A stretch of 64,000 nt of DNA from Catalinimonas niigatensis (GTDB lineage: Bacteria > Bacteroidota > Bacteroidia > Cytophagales > Cyclobacteriaceae). Shown one piece after another: positions 1 to 8,152 of this stretch. Where the stretch lies: contig NZ_CP119422.1 of the NCBI RefSeq assembly GCF_030506285.1, positions 2,108,001-2,172,000 on the forward strand. The letters are read 5' to 3'. Position 1 is the stretch's first letter. Every line of letters starts with the position of its first letter. Under the pieces are notes generated by a model. It searched no databases, was not told the DNA's origin, and saw nothing but the letters and a program-made list of their open reading frames with translations. Both the position numbers and the translations under genes were made by a program.

Positions 1-18
1 ACCAAAGTTTTACAAAAA

Positions 19-612
19 TCAGTAAAGGTCCAGACTTTTGGTGTAGATATAGTGATCACCCACAATGGCCAAAGAGTAATTACCTCTTAACAACCTGGAT
101 ACATTCAGGCCTTTGGAATAAATTTCCTGAGAAGCTACTTTCTCTTCGTATAGCACTTTACCGAACCTGTTGTATAACCTTACAAAAACAGGAGAATCTA
201 CCTTGTTCATAAAAGCTACCTTCACCATATCAGGGGTCAGCTGTACTCCCGGCTTGAAATAAAGCATATTTCTTTGCCCTGATGTAATTTGAAACACTTC
301 TTTTGAAACACCGTTTTTCGTTCTTACTTCTATAGTATACTTGCCATTGGGTAAGTGAGAGAAGTCATACTTTTTCATGTACGACTGATCCCTGATCTCC
401 TCTCGGTGCAAAGTCACTCCCCGCTTATCTTTGATTCTCAAAGTAGCTGAAGTTTGACCGGAAATGTTCGTCACACGGATGAAAGCTTCCTTCTCTGAAG
501 ACTTAACTTTACGCACCCTGATATGTGTATCTTCGTCGTCGGCCGCAAGAATTGCAGTATTTACTGTCAATAAAGCAACTATGGTCAAAATTGCGATTTT
601 CATTGTTTTCAT
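19..612 (-). CDS. Secreted protein of unknown function with two Ig-like/T9SS-tail-like halves
   Basis: A 197-aa protein that starts with a typical signal peptide (MKTMKIAILTIVALLTVNTAILA, cleavage near residue 23). The mature part falls into two similar halves: residues about 30-110 contain a 'LPNGKYTIEVRTKNG' strand pattern and residues about 130-197 contain 'LLRGNYSLAIVGDHY'. Both resemble the small beta-sandwich of type IX sorting tails ('L..G.Y...V'), so the protein is probably a short all-beta exported protein. I do not recognise a named family or an enzyme motif. The start ATG at 612 is preceded by an A/T-rich leader; the gene is divergent from the DUF2975 operon. Function unknown; confidence is for the gene being real, not for a role. 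Confidence 0.8.
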   Translation of the reverse strand: MKTMKIAILTIVALLTVNTAILAADDEDTHIRVRKVKSSEKEAFIRVTNISGQTSATLRIKDKRGVTLHREEIRDQSYMKKYDFSHLPNGKYTIEVRTKNGVSKEVFQITSGQRNMLYFKPGVQLTPDMVKVAFMNKVDSPVFVRLYNRFGKVLYEEKVASQEIYSKGLNVSRLLRGNYSLAIVGDHYIYTKSLDLY

Positions 613-865
613 GATTTTACTCTTTTGTGATTTAAACTTTTTGTGAATTATTGAATATCTAATGGTGTAGGCATAATCATTATTTTAATCGGTTATACCC
701 TAGAGGCGTAAGTTTGACTCTTACATTGTAAGGACAATAGTCGGGAGGATCAGCCGACTGTAAGTCTTTCTGAAAGGATGGCTGTATGCCTGAAAGCTGG
801 AGATAAATACCATTTTCATCATTGCTACATCTTAAGGTAAATTATAGGAGAAAATATTATTGAAA

Positions 866-906
866 TTCAGTAATTATTTATTGTTTATCAATAAATAATT
901 ACTGAA
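866..906. promoter_or_regulatory. Perfect 18-bp inverted repeat upstream of the DUF2975/XRE pair
   Basis: The arms at 866-883 and 889-906 are exact reverse complements, separated by the five bases TTTAT. The element ends 28 bases before the start of the DUF2975 gene. The arms are very A/T rich and no T-tract follows on the plus strand, so it is a poor intrinsic terminator. Because the second gene of the downstream pair is a small XRE-type DNA-binding protein, an operator for autoregulation is a reasonable inference; a cruciform or a terminator for a divergent transcript is the alternative. Confidence 0.6.
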
Positions 907-934
907 ATTTGATATATTCTTAATTGGCTAAAAA

Positions 935-1462
935 ATGGAAACGAAAACAGCACAGATTCTGATGGTTTTGAAAGTCCTCGCCTGGATAGCGTTCATTGGT
1001 TACCTCATTGAGGCGGGCAGTATCATGATTTCTTTTACAGTAAGTTATCTCAATCCTGTAGCAGCCAAGGATTTATATAAGGGACTGGATTTTTATAACC
1101 TCAGACAAATGGATTTCTGGCATTACACCCAGTCCATCTCGTTGTTGCTTGCTCTTTCTCTGATGAAAGCATGGGTGTGGTGGCTGGTCATCAAGACTTT
1201 ATCCAGCATCAATCTGGCGAATCCTTTTAAAATGGAGGTAGCACACATCCTGGAAAAGATAGGCTACATTTTGTTTAGCATTTGGATAACCGCACTATTG
1301 GCGAGTGCTCACACCGGTTGGCTGATGAAGAGAACGGGAGAATTATTCGGAAGTACTGATACGATGGACGAGTTTCTGTTCATGGCAGGGCTGGTATATA
1401 TCATTTCACAGGTCTTTAAACGTGGCGTTGAAATTCAATCCGAAAATGAATTAACCGTATAA
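935..1462 (+). CDS. DUF2975 family membrane protein
   Basis: A 175-aa integral membrane protein with four predicted membrane segments (about residues 10-33, 65-85, 105-130 and 145-160). The topology, the length and the immediate coupling to a 71-aa XRE regulator match the DUF2975 family, which almost always travels with a YozG-like HTH protein. Three bases separate its stop from the next start, so the two are translated from one message. The family has no established biochemical role; a membrane sensor or effector working with the adjacent regulator is only an inference. An exact inverted repeat lies just upstream and may control the pair. Confidence 0.85.
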   Translation: METKTAQILMVLKVLAWIAFIGYLIEAGSIMISFTVSYLNPVAAKDLYKGLDFYNLRQMDFWHYTQSISLLLALSLMKAWVWWLVIKTLSSINLANPFKMEVAHILEKIGYILFSIWITALLASAHTGWLMKRTGELFGSTDTMDEFLFMAGLVYIISQVFKRGVEIQSENELTV

Positions 1463-1465
1463 GCT

Positions 1466-1681
1466 ATGCCCATTACAGTAAACCTGGATGTGATGATGGC
1501 TAAGCGAAAAATGTCGTTGAACGAACTTTCGGAAAAAGTGGATATTACCCATGCCAATTTATCCATACTCAAAACCGGTAAGGCAAAAGCCATCCGTTTC
1601 AGTACCCTTGAGGCGATCTGTAAGGTCCTGGATTGCCAGCCGGGAGATTTGCTGGAGTATACTCAGGACAGCCTGTATTAG
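1466..1681 (+). CDS. XRE/Cro-type helix-turn-helix regulator, YozG-like
   Basis: A 71-aa single-domain DNA-binding protein. The HTH spans residues about 12-60: 'MAKRKMSLNELSEKVDITHANLSILKTG' contains the two helices, followed by 'IRFSTLEAICKVLDCQPGDLL', the usual C-terminal signature of small Cro/C1 proteins. It begins three bases after the DUF2975 stop and is therefore co-transcribed with it. The pair is a recurrent bacterial module. It may bind the inverted repeat at 866-906; this is inferred from position only. Confidence 0.9.
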   Translation: MPITVNLDVMMAKRKMSLNELSEKVDITHANLSILKTGKAKAIRFSTLEAICKVLDCQPGDLLEYTQDSLY

Positions 1682-1704
1682 GTAATAATTAAACTTTTTT
1701 ATTC

Positions 1705-1845
1705 TCATTCTCTATCCCACTCAGAGCTATCTGCAAGTAATTCAGAGGTTTTATTCCAGTTATCTACTACAAATTTTATGGTTTCATGTGAGTGACCTAC
1801 AAATGCCTTTTTTATAGAAAGGTATTTACGCTTTTCCCCATACAT
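1705..1845 (-). pseudogene. Short ORF, probable C-terminal gene remnant
   Basis: A 46-codon minus-strand frame (ATG at 1845, TGA at 1705-1707) encodes a natural-looking peptide containing 'IKKAFVGHSHETIKFVVDN' and ending 'SSEWDRE'. Its composition looks like real coding sequence rather than a chance frame, but it is too short for a domain and nothing upstream on the minus strand continues it. I read it as a leftover of a larger gene; an independent tiny gene cannot be excluded. The rest of 1682-2104 is A/T-rich and shows no other support for a gene. Confidence 0.3.
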
Positions 1846-2161
1846 ATTTCAACAGGCAAAAAATAAGAAAGAGCGAATAGTCAGAACAAAAGTCCTATGA
1901 AAGTAAACAACTGAAGGACGTAAAGAATTAAACGCCGCTTGCTGTAGTAATTATATATTAATCAAAAGTCACAAAAAGATTTTATTTAAATTATTAAGCT
2001 TTTATTTTATTATTGTAATTAATGAATTTAAATAGTTTTATTAATTATAATAAAAAGATAATAATTTTAATCTCTGATTTTGCTTACGCTTTTAAGTAGG
2101 CCGTTTGCGACCTAGGTTAGAAAGATTCACGTGCGTTACCATTTATTTTAATCAAAGTAAT

Positions 2162-5044
2162 ATGAGAAGAAAGTTACTGTTTATATTCATTATCTATGTA
2201 TTGTTCTCACTGAACTCCAGAGCACAGGTTCCTCTACTTGATTTTGCCATAAGCTTTGGTGGAATTGGTTATGATGGGGGTTCTTCCATCGTCACAGATG
2301 CTTCAGGAAATATCTATGTAAGCGGGTACTTTCAAGGCACCATAGATGTTGATCCGGGAGAAGGTATATATACCCTCACCGCCCAGGGAGGGGGAGAAAC
2401 AGGTACTTACATACTGAAATTAGATGCCCAGAAAAATTTGCTTTGGGCAAAGTCCATAGAGAGTTCTTCGTCTTCGCTCAACGAAGCACTTGCCCTGGAT
2501 GCTACAGGAAATCTATATCTAACAGGAGTAGACCCTTCTTTGAGTATGTACGTGCAAAAAATGGATACTGAGGGCAACTTAATTTGGAAGCATATTATAG
2601 AAACAACTTTTCCTCAATCTATTGCTACCGATGGCTTAGGTAATGTATACGTTACAGGTGAATTTCTTAATATCGTAGATTTTGATCCTAGTGAAGGCAC
2701 TTTTTTCATCACTGCTGAAGATAATGTCGACAATGGGTTTGTATTGAAACTGGATGGAACAGGAAATTTCCTATGGGCTAAATCTTCATATAACACCAGA
2801 CCTAATTCCATTCATGCTGATGCTTCAGGAAATGTAAGTATCACAGGCACTTTGTACATGACTGCAACTTTTAACCCGGAAGTGGAAAATTTAAGTTTAA
2901 CTGCCAAACGCGATGCTATTTTTGTACAGAAACTGGATACTCACGGCAATTTACTGTGGGTTAAAATGGTAGAAGGTGAGTATAATTGGGATCCTCATAT
3001 TACTACAGATATTTCTGGGAATGTATTGGTCACTGGAAAATTTCTTAATACTGTAGATTTTGATCCGGGTGAAGACACATTCATTATCGCTGCTTCAGGA
3101 GATTGGAATTGCTTTATACTCAAACTGGATAAGGATGGTAATTTCCTCTGGGCCAAAGCCAATGAAACCCAGGATGAAGACAATACATGTGGTGGTAGGG
3201 GTGCCACTGATGCTTCAGGTAATGTGTATATTGTTGGAGGTTTTGACGGAACAGTGGATTTTGATCCTAGTGAAGGAACCCGATATATTACCGCTCTCGG
3301 GTATGATATGTTTGTTCAGAAACTTGATATTCAAGGCAACTTGCTTTGGGTCAAAAACTTTGGAGGCAATGGTGGCTCTGGAAGTAGATCTGTAACTATA
3401 GATACCTCAGGAAACATGTATATTACCGGAAATTTTTGGGGAACTATGGATTTTGATCCAAGCGAGAATACTTATGAGCTAGTCGCTAACGGTGATAGAT
3501 ATGAAAGTGATGCTTTTATCCTCAAGCTTTCCCAGTGTACACCTACTGCTCCTGTGCCTGATCTGGCTCAGCTAGAGGATCTGAAAGCAGAATGTGTGAT
3601 GGAGAGGCCTGCGGCTCCTACGGCTTCAAACAATTGTGGGGAGTCCTTTACTGCTACTACTGATGCTGTCTTTCCCATCACTATTCCCGGCACCACCCTT
3701 ATCACCTGGACTTTTACTGATCCTCATGGCCATACCACTACCCAGCAACAAAAAGTTATCCTGGAAAATGTCACTGCCCCTGTTCCTGACCTTGCTCAGT
3801 TGGATGACCTCCACGGGCAATGTACTTTGGATGCTGCCACCGCCCCCACTGCCACGGATAATTGTGGAAAAGTCTATACCGGAACGGCTAATGTCAGCTT
3901 TCCTATCACTAGTCCGGGTATCACCCTGATCACCTGGACTTTTGAAGATGAGCAGGAAAATATTTCCTCTCAAACCCAGCAGGTCATTCTGGAAGATACC
4001 ATTGCCCCTGTCCCTGATCTGGAACAGTTGCCAGACTTAATCAACCAATGTTCTGCGGCTATGCCCTCTGCTCCTACTGCCACTGACAATTGTGATCTAA
4101 CCATTACCGCTACTACTGATGTTGTCTTTCCTGTCACTACTCCGGGTACTACTGAGGTGCAGTGGACATTTGAAGACAGCAATGGCAATACCACTACCCA
4201 GACCCAGAACATCATCATTGAAGAACCTCTGGTGCCAGTGATTTGTATGGTCACCGTAAATGAGCAAACTTCCAGAAACATGCTCAGCTGGAGCTATGAC
4301 GCTGAGAGTGTCGTAAGCTTTGGCATCTACAGAGAAACCAATATAGCGCATCAATATGCGCTGGTAGAATATGTGGAAGGTGAAGTATTCAATACTTATC
4401 TGGACAAGCAGTCTTTACCTGCCCAGAGAGCCAACAGGTACAAAATCACGGCTGTAGACAGTTGTGGCTTTGAATCAGATTTGAGCCATCCCCACAAGAC
4501 CATGCACCTGACCATCAACAAAGGAGTAGATGATGCCTGGAACCTGATCTGGGATGGCTATGAAGGTCTCTCTTTTGGTACTTACAGAATCTACCGGGGC
4601 ATAGATAACAGCCCTCTGGAACTGCTCACTGAGATTGCCAGCAACTTAACCTCTTTTACAGATACAGAAACTCCTGCTGGCAGTATAGCCTATCAGATAG
4701 AAGTGGTGAACCCGAACAGTTGCGGGGCTGATACCAATCAGAGAAGGACTGAGTTCAGCAGTAGCAAATCCAACATTGCCAGAAGCAGTGTGATCACCAG
4801 CATTGGTGAGGCTGTTGAAAGCATGCCTCTACTGCTCTATCCTAATCCTGTAGAGGATATCCTACAGATTGACAAAAAAAAGAACAAAGCGCTCAGGATT
4901 GAGATATGGGATAACAGCGGAAAGCTGCTTGCTTCATTTACCTCAAAACAGCAAGTCACCTCTATTGATATGAGTGGATATATATCGGGTATCTACTTTG
5001 TCAAGCTCAATGATAAATTTACACATAAGGTGATTAAGAATTAA
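2162..5044 (+). CDS. Large secreted beta-propeller/HYR repeat protein with T9SS C-terminal tail
   Basis: About 960 aa counted from the ATG at 2162, chosen because it places a signal peptide (MRRKLLFIFIIYVLFSLNSRAQ) at the N-terminus; an upstream TTG would add 19 residues before it. Residues about 25-460 are SBBP-type repeats ('DASGNVYITG.F.GTVDFDPSEGT' pattern recurring roughly every 55 aa), expected to form a beta-propeller. Residues about 463-688 are three HYR-like modules starting 'APVPDL.QL'. Fibronectin-like segments follow, and the last ~80 residues ('LLLYPNPVEDILQIDKK' ... 'ISGIYFVKLNDKFTHKVIKN') are a canonical type A sorting tail for type IX secretion. Likely a cell-surface or released adhesin-like protein; no catalytic motif seen. 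Confidence 0.9.
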   Translation: MRRKLLFIFIIYVLFSLNSRAQVPLLDFAISFGGIGYDGGSSIVTDASGNIYVSGYFQGTIDVDPGEGIYTLTAQGGGETGTYILKLDAQKNLLWAKSIESSSSSLNEALALDATGNLYLTGVDPSLSMYVQKMDTEGNLIWKHIIETTFPQSIATDGLGNVYVTGEFLNIVDFDPSEGTFFITAEDNVDNGFVLKLDGTGNFLWAKSSYNTRPNSIHADASGNVSITGTLYMTATFNPEVENLSLTAKRDAIFVQKLDTHGNLLWVKMVEGEYNWDPHITTDISGNVLVTGKFLNTVDFDPGEDTFIIAASGDWNCFILKLDKDGNFLWAKANETQDEDNTCGGRGATDASGNVYIVGGFDGTVDFDPSEGTRYITALGYDMFVQKLDIQGNLLWVKNFGGNGGSGSRSVTIDTSGNMYITGNFWGTMDFDPSENTYELVANGDRYESDAFILKLSQCTPTAPVPDLAQLEDLKAECVMERPAAPTASNNCGESFTATTDAVFPITIPGTTLITWTFTDPHGHTTTQQQKVILENVTAPVPDLAQLDDLHGQCTLDAATAPTATDNCGKVYTGTANVSFPITSPGITLITWTFEDEQENISSQTQQVILEDTIAPVPDLEQLPDLINQCSAAMPSAPTATDNCDLTITATTDVVFPVTTPGTTEVQWTFEDSNGNTTTQTQNIIIEEPLVPVICMVTVNEQTSRNMLSWSYDAESVVSFGIYRETNIAHQYALVEYVEGEVFNTYLDKQSLPAQRANRYKITAVDSCGFESDLSHPHKTMHLTINKGVDDAWNLIWDGYEGLSFGTYRIYRGIDNSPLELLTEIASNLTSFTDTETPAGSIAYQIEVVNPNSCGADTNQRRTEFSSSKSNIARSSVITSIGEAVESMPLLLYPNPVEDILQIDKKKNKALRIEIWDNSGKLLASFTSKQQVTSIDMSGYISGIYFVKLNDKFTHKVIKN
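3550..4227 (+). repeat. Three tandem HYR-like modules within the secreted protein
   Basis: Three in-frame copies of an ~76-80-residue module. Each begins 'APVPDL.QL.DL', carries an 'APTA.NNCG/DNCG/DNCD' cysteine segment in the middle, and ends with 'G.T.I.WTFED' and a T/Q-rich strand. Copies differ at the nucleotide level, so they are diverged protein repeats rather than a recent DNA duplication. Boundaries are estimated from the first 'APVPDL' to the end of the third 'IIIEEP'. Confidence 0.7.
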
Positions 5045-5083
5045 ATCCAAGAGCTGACTACTGACTCAGAACCACTAACCAAT

Positions 5084-5133
5084 GGGAAATCATTAGAAGC
5101 GATCTTCTTCTAATTCTAATGGTTTTCCTTTAG
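5084..5133 (+). terminator. Stem-loop terminator after the secreted repeat protein
   Basis: A 15-bp stem (5084-5098 with 5114-5128) with two G-U pairs in the plus-strand RNA and a 15-base loop, followed by CTTTAG and further T-rich sequence. It lies 39 bases after the stop codon of the 2162-5044 gene and no other gene follows on the plus strand for 1 kb. Confidence 0.55.
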
Positions 5134-5291
5134 TTGTTTACTTAAAGTTAAGAGTTTGAAATGTGCAAAAAAGCACTTCTCAAACCCTTATTCTTGAAGT
5201 ACAGCAATCATTTTGCAAATATCAATCTACATTCCTGAAGATAGAAAGTGAGATAATGATATACAGTTTAGAAAACTGATCAACTCACCTT

Positions 5292-5930
5292 TTAGTTACT
5301 ATCCTGATCCAGACGAACGGTAATGTTGTCAAGTTCAATACGTTCAATTTTATCGTCATTATCCATATCCCATATCACCAGCAACTCCTGCCCTACCGGG
5401 TCCTGGTCAACAGTATTCTTCATGCCTTCACGAAACTCCTCTACGCTGAGGTTAGTGTTGCCGTCAGTATCCCAATCATTGAATTCTCCATATTCATTGA
5501 AGTTATAGTCAGCAAAGAAGTTATTGGCCCCGTTAGTAAATTCATTTTCATCAATCTGGCTGTTGGTGTCTCCATCCCATACCTGATAAAGGCCCTGGTA
5601 AAATTCTTCTTTGTCTAACACATTGTTGCCATCTTCATTCCACTCTTCATAACTCGTAGACATGGCAGTAAGTACTGGTCCCTTATCCTCGGGCTGCTGA
5701 ATCTGCTGCGTTGCCGGAGCATTGCTATTGTTTGCTTGAGCATCTTCCTCCGCCGGTTCCTGCTGCACCTGAGCACTCTCCTGAGGAGCGTCTTCCTCCA
5801 TTACAGAAGCACTGCTCTCTTCAGAAGCAGTTTGTTCATTGTTATTACTGTCTGATGAGCAGCCGGTACCCAACACAAAAAACAGGCTTACAGCTAAGGC
5901 AAGATGAACTTTAAAAATTGACTTTTTCAT
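5292..5930 (-). CDS. EF-hand calcium-binding lipoprotein
   Basis: A 212-aa lipoprotein counted from the ATG at 5930; an upstream in-frame extension exists but the internal start gives a clean lipobox (FFVLGTGC, Cys about residue 24). A low-complexity Glu/Gln/Ala/Asn linker follows (about 25-80). The C-terminal half has four EF-hand-like loops: 'NEDGNNVLDKEE', 'DGDTNSQIDENE', 'DTDGNTNLSVEE' and 'DMDNDDKIERIE'. The second to fourth have Asp at positions 1 and 3 and Glu at 12; the first begins with Asn and may bind weakly. Probably a periplasmic or outer-membrane Ca2+-binding lipoprotein; partner unknown. Confidence 0.85.
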   Translation of the reverse strand: MKKSIFKVHLALAVSLFFVLGTGCSSDSNNNEQTASEESSASVMEEDAPQESAQVQQEPAEEDAQANNSNAPATQQIQQPEDKGPVLTAMSTSYEEWNEDGNNVLDKEEFYQGLYQVWDGDTNSQIDENEFTNGANNFFADYNFNEYGEFNDWDTDGNTNLSVEEFREGMKNTVDQDPVGQELLVIWDMDNDDKIERIELDNITVRLDQDSN

Positions 5931-6272
5931 AATAAAAAATGTTTTAGTGAAAGGTATATATATATTAACCATTGACAAAGGGGATAGTTTTGAACAAGAA
6001 GTGGGTAACTCAGGCGCCATAGCAGACAACAAAAAGATTTTAAAGAGATTTAATCCACCACTTATCCGAAACTTGTCCGGCAAGAAGTAGCTGGTTGCTA
6101 ATGCATTTCTCATACTTATCCTTTAGGTCAGAGCCCTGCCTCTTCTCCTTCAGGTCCTGACATTTACGCTATCCAGAAGCTTCCTTCAACAAGATGGAGA
6201 ACCCGATTTCTTAAATAAACGCTGAGGTATATACCGTTTGATGCATACCTTGCCTTCATAAACTGACAAAGT

Positions 6273-6845
6273 ATGAACACACACTATGTAGAAGACAAAG
6301 AATTTAGGGGAACAGATTTCTCAGTACAAGTGCTGGCAAAAGGTGAATATGAAAACTGTCGTTTTGTTAACTGTACTTTCTCTCATTCAGACCTCTCTAA
6401 CCTCACTTTTGTAGACTGTATCTTTGAGAGCTGTGACCTTAGCCTGGCAAAAATCAACCATACTGCCTTTAGGGATGTGACATTCAATGCCTGTAAATTG
6501 ATGGGTCTGCATTTCAATAGCTGTAATACTTTCCTGCTGTCTTTTAGCTTTGAAGACTGTCAGCTTAATTCATCTTCATTCTACCAGCTCAGCCTTAAGA
6601 AAACTAAATTCAAAAACTGCAGTCTTCAGGAAGTGGATTTTGTAGAAGCAGATTTGTCTCAGTCGGTATTTGACCAGTGCGATTTTGCCGGAGCGGTATT
6701 TGATCATAGCGGATTGGAAAAAGCTGACTTCCGCACCTCCTACAATTTCTCTATTGACCCCGAAATCAACCGAATCAAAAAAGCCAAATTCTCTATGTCG
6801 GGCTTAGCCGGACTTTTGGATAAGTACCAGATTGAAATAGAATAA
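6273..6845 (+). CDS. Pentapeptide repeat protein (Qnr/McbG-like fold)
   Basis: A 190-aa protein made almost entirely of pentapeptide repeats of the A(D/N)LXX type, for example 'FRGTDF', 'YENCRFVNCTFSHSDLSNL', 'FESCDLSLAKI', 'FKNCSLQEVDFVEADLSQS' and 'FAGAVFDHSGLEKADF'. Such proteins form a right-handed quadrilateral beta-helix; related ones (Qnr, McbG, MfpA) mimic DNA and protect gyrase. The length, lack of signal peptide and final 'SMSGLAGLLDKYQIEIE' capping helix fit the Qnr/McbG-like subgroup. A protective role is possible but not shown by the sequence. Confidence 0.85.
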   Translation: MNTHYVEDKEFRGTDFSVQVLAKGEYENCRFVNCTFSHSDLSNLTFVDCIFESCDLSLAKINHTAFRDVTFNACKLMGLHFNSCNTFLLSFSFEDCQLNSSSFYQLSLKKTKFKNCSLQEVDFVEADLSQSVFDQCDFAGAVFDHSGLEKADFRTSYNFSIDPEINRIKKAKFSMSGLAGLLDKYQIEIE

Positions 6846-6914
6846 AAACACGAACCATTTCAGGCAAAAAAATGCCTTACCAGCCTATGCTTATGACATG
6901 GATAACAACAGATT

Positions 6915-8129
6915 TTATTCATCTCCGGCACGAGAAAGAGAATCCAGATCTTTGAAAATATTTTTATAAAGTTCTGTTTCTATGGGTTGGGCAAGTTCAA
7001 GACTGTGTCCCGAATACGTCTCTCTCAGCGCGTTTGCTTTCTCAGCCACTTCGTATCTATTGAATTCACTGTATACTTCTATATCGCACACTTTACGTTT
7101 AAACATCAGATCATACAGCGTTTTGGTATGGTGAAAAACAAAGTATTTGAGATAGAATTTATCCTTCTCCTGAGCATAATGAAACTCCCCTTCCCATTGA
7201 TGTTCTGCCTCGCTCAAAGAATCAATTTCACTTTTTATGAAGTAGTTATCCAGCCAGTGATATGTATACTCTAGTTTGTATATGGCAAAGCTGGAATCGT
7301 CAATGTAAATTCTGGCAGAATGATCCATTTTATGCTTATCAGATATATAGTTAGCGAGTATGATCATCACACCTTTACCATCATATTGAGTGTAGCCTGC
7401 CATTTCATACTTCCAGCCATCTAAAGCATCAGGATTCAAAAACCCGCTTCTTAGCCTGATATGTTCAAAAGTGAGAGCATCTTCCATCAAGTGCTTCTCT
7501 TCCAGTTTATACTGGCTAAAATCTTCACTTTCACTGACATTCAGATAAGTAATGTTTGCAGTATCTTTACTGGCATAACCAGGATCAGCCACACTCACTG
7601 GTCCTTCCAGCAACTTTACAAAAGTCTGACACTCTTTGGTGGCTGTTCTGTAAAAACCTATGAAATGCACATCGTTTTGGGGATAGTTTTTGCTAATGGA
7701 CTGTATGCTTTTTCGTACAATTTCTTCTGCTGAGAGGGTTGTAATCAGTATAGGATGAAGTGTTATGCTTGCTTCTTTGAGCAGGAAGGTGTCTTTTGTC
7801 ATGACTTCAGAAATATGGATTTTGGAGGTCTCATAACCCATAGAAGAGATGAAGAGTGTATCATCGGAAGCCCCCCCCTTTATGAAAGAAGAAAATGCGC
7901 CTTCCTGATTGGCTACAGTGCCTAGCCTGCTAATTTTGAATTGCAAATGGGCAAAAGGTATAACCTGCCTCGTTGCCTCATCTATAATTACTCCCCGAAT
8001 GAGTTGTCGATCCTGGGCAGACAGAGAAAGCGCCATAACAAAAACGGGTAAAAATAAACTAAGTCTGAGCAATAGCCTGTATATCAACAGCTTCCAGACT
8101 TTTCCCATTTCAGGTCTTATCTTCTTCAT
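6915..8129 (-). CDS. Exported carboxypeptidase-like regulatory domain protein
   Basis: About 404 aa from the ATG at 8129; a GTG at 8156 overlapping the stop of the upstream receptor gene would add nine residues. After a signal/membrane segment (about 18-38, '...FVMALSLSAQ') comes a carboxypeptidase D-like regulatory domain (about 40-125, 'IRGVIIDEATRQVIPFAHL' and 'TVANQEGAFS'), the same beta-sandwich that precedes many TonB receptors. The remaining ~280 residues resemble exported Bacteroidota proteins of unknown role. It follows the TonB-dependent receptor by 23 bases on the same strand, so the two probably act together at the envelope. Confidence 0.75.
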   Translation of the reverse strand: MKKIRPEMGKVWKLLIYRLLLRLSLFLPVFVMALSLSAQDRQLIRGVIIDEATRQVIPFAHLQFKISRLGTVANQEGAFSSFIKGGASDDTLFISSMGYETSKIHISEVMTKDTFLLKEASITLHPILITTLSAEEIVRKSIQSISKNYPQNDVHFIGFYRTATKECQTFVKLLEGPVSVADPGYASKDTANITYLNVSESEDFSQYKLEEKHLMEDALTFEHIRLRSGFLNPDALDGWKYEMAGYTQYDGKGVMIILANYISDKHKMDHSARIYIDDSSFAIYKLEYTYHWLDNYFIKSEIDSLSEAEHQWEGEFHYAQEKDKFYLKYFVFHHTKTLYDLMFKRKVCDIEVYSEFNRYEVAEKANALRETYSGHSLELAQPIETELYKNIFKDLDSLSRAGDE

Positions 8130-8152
8130 TCCTACTAAAATCTCAAGAGAAA

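Noticed and set aside
661-860. tRNA-like segment (GTAAGTTTGACTCTTAC) upstream of the DUF2975 gene
   Set aside because: No acceptor stem, anticodon arm or CCA can be built around it.
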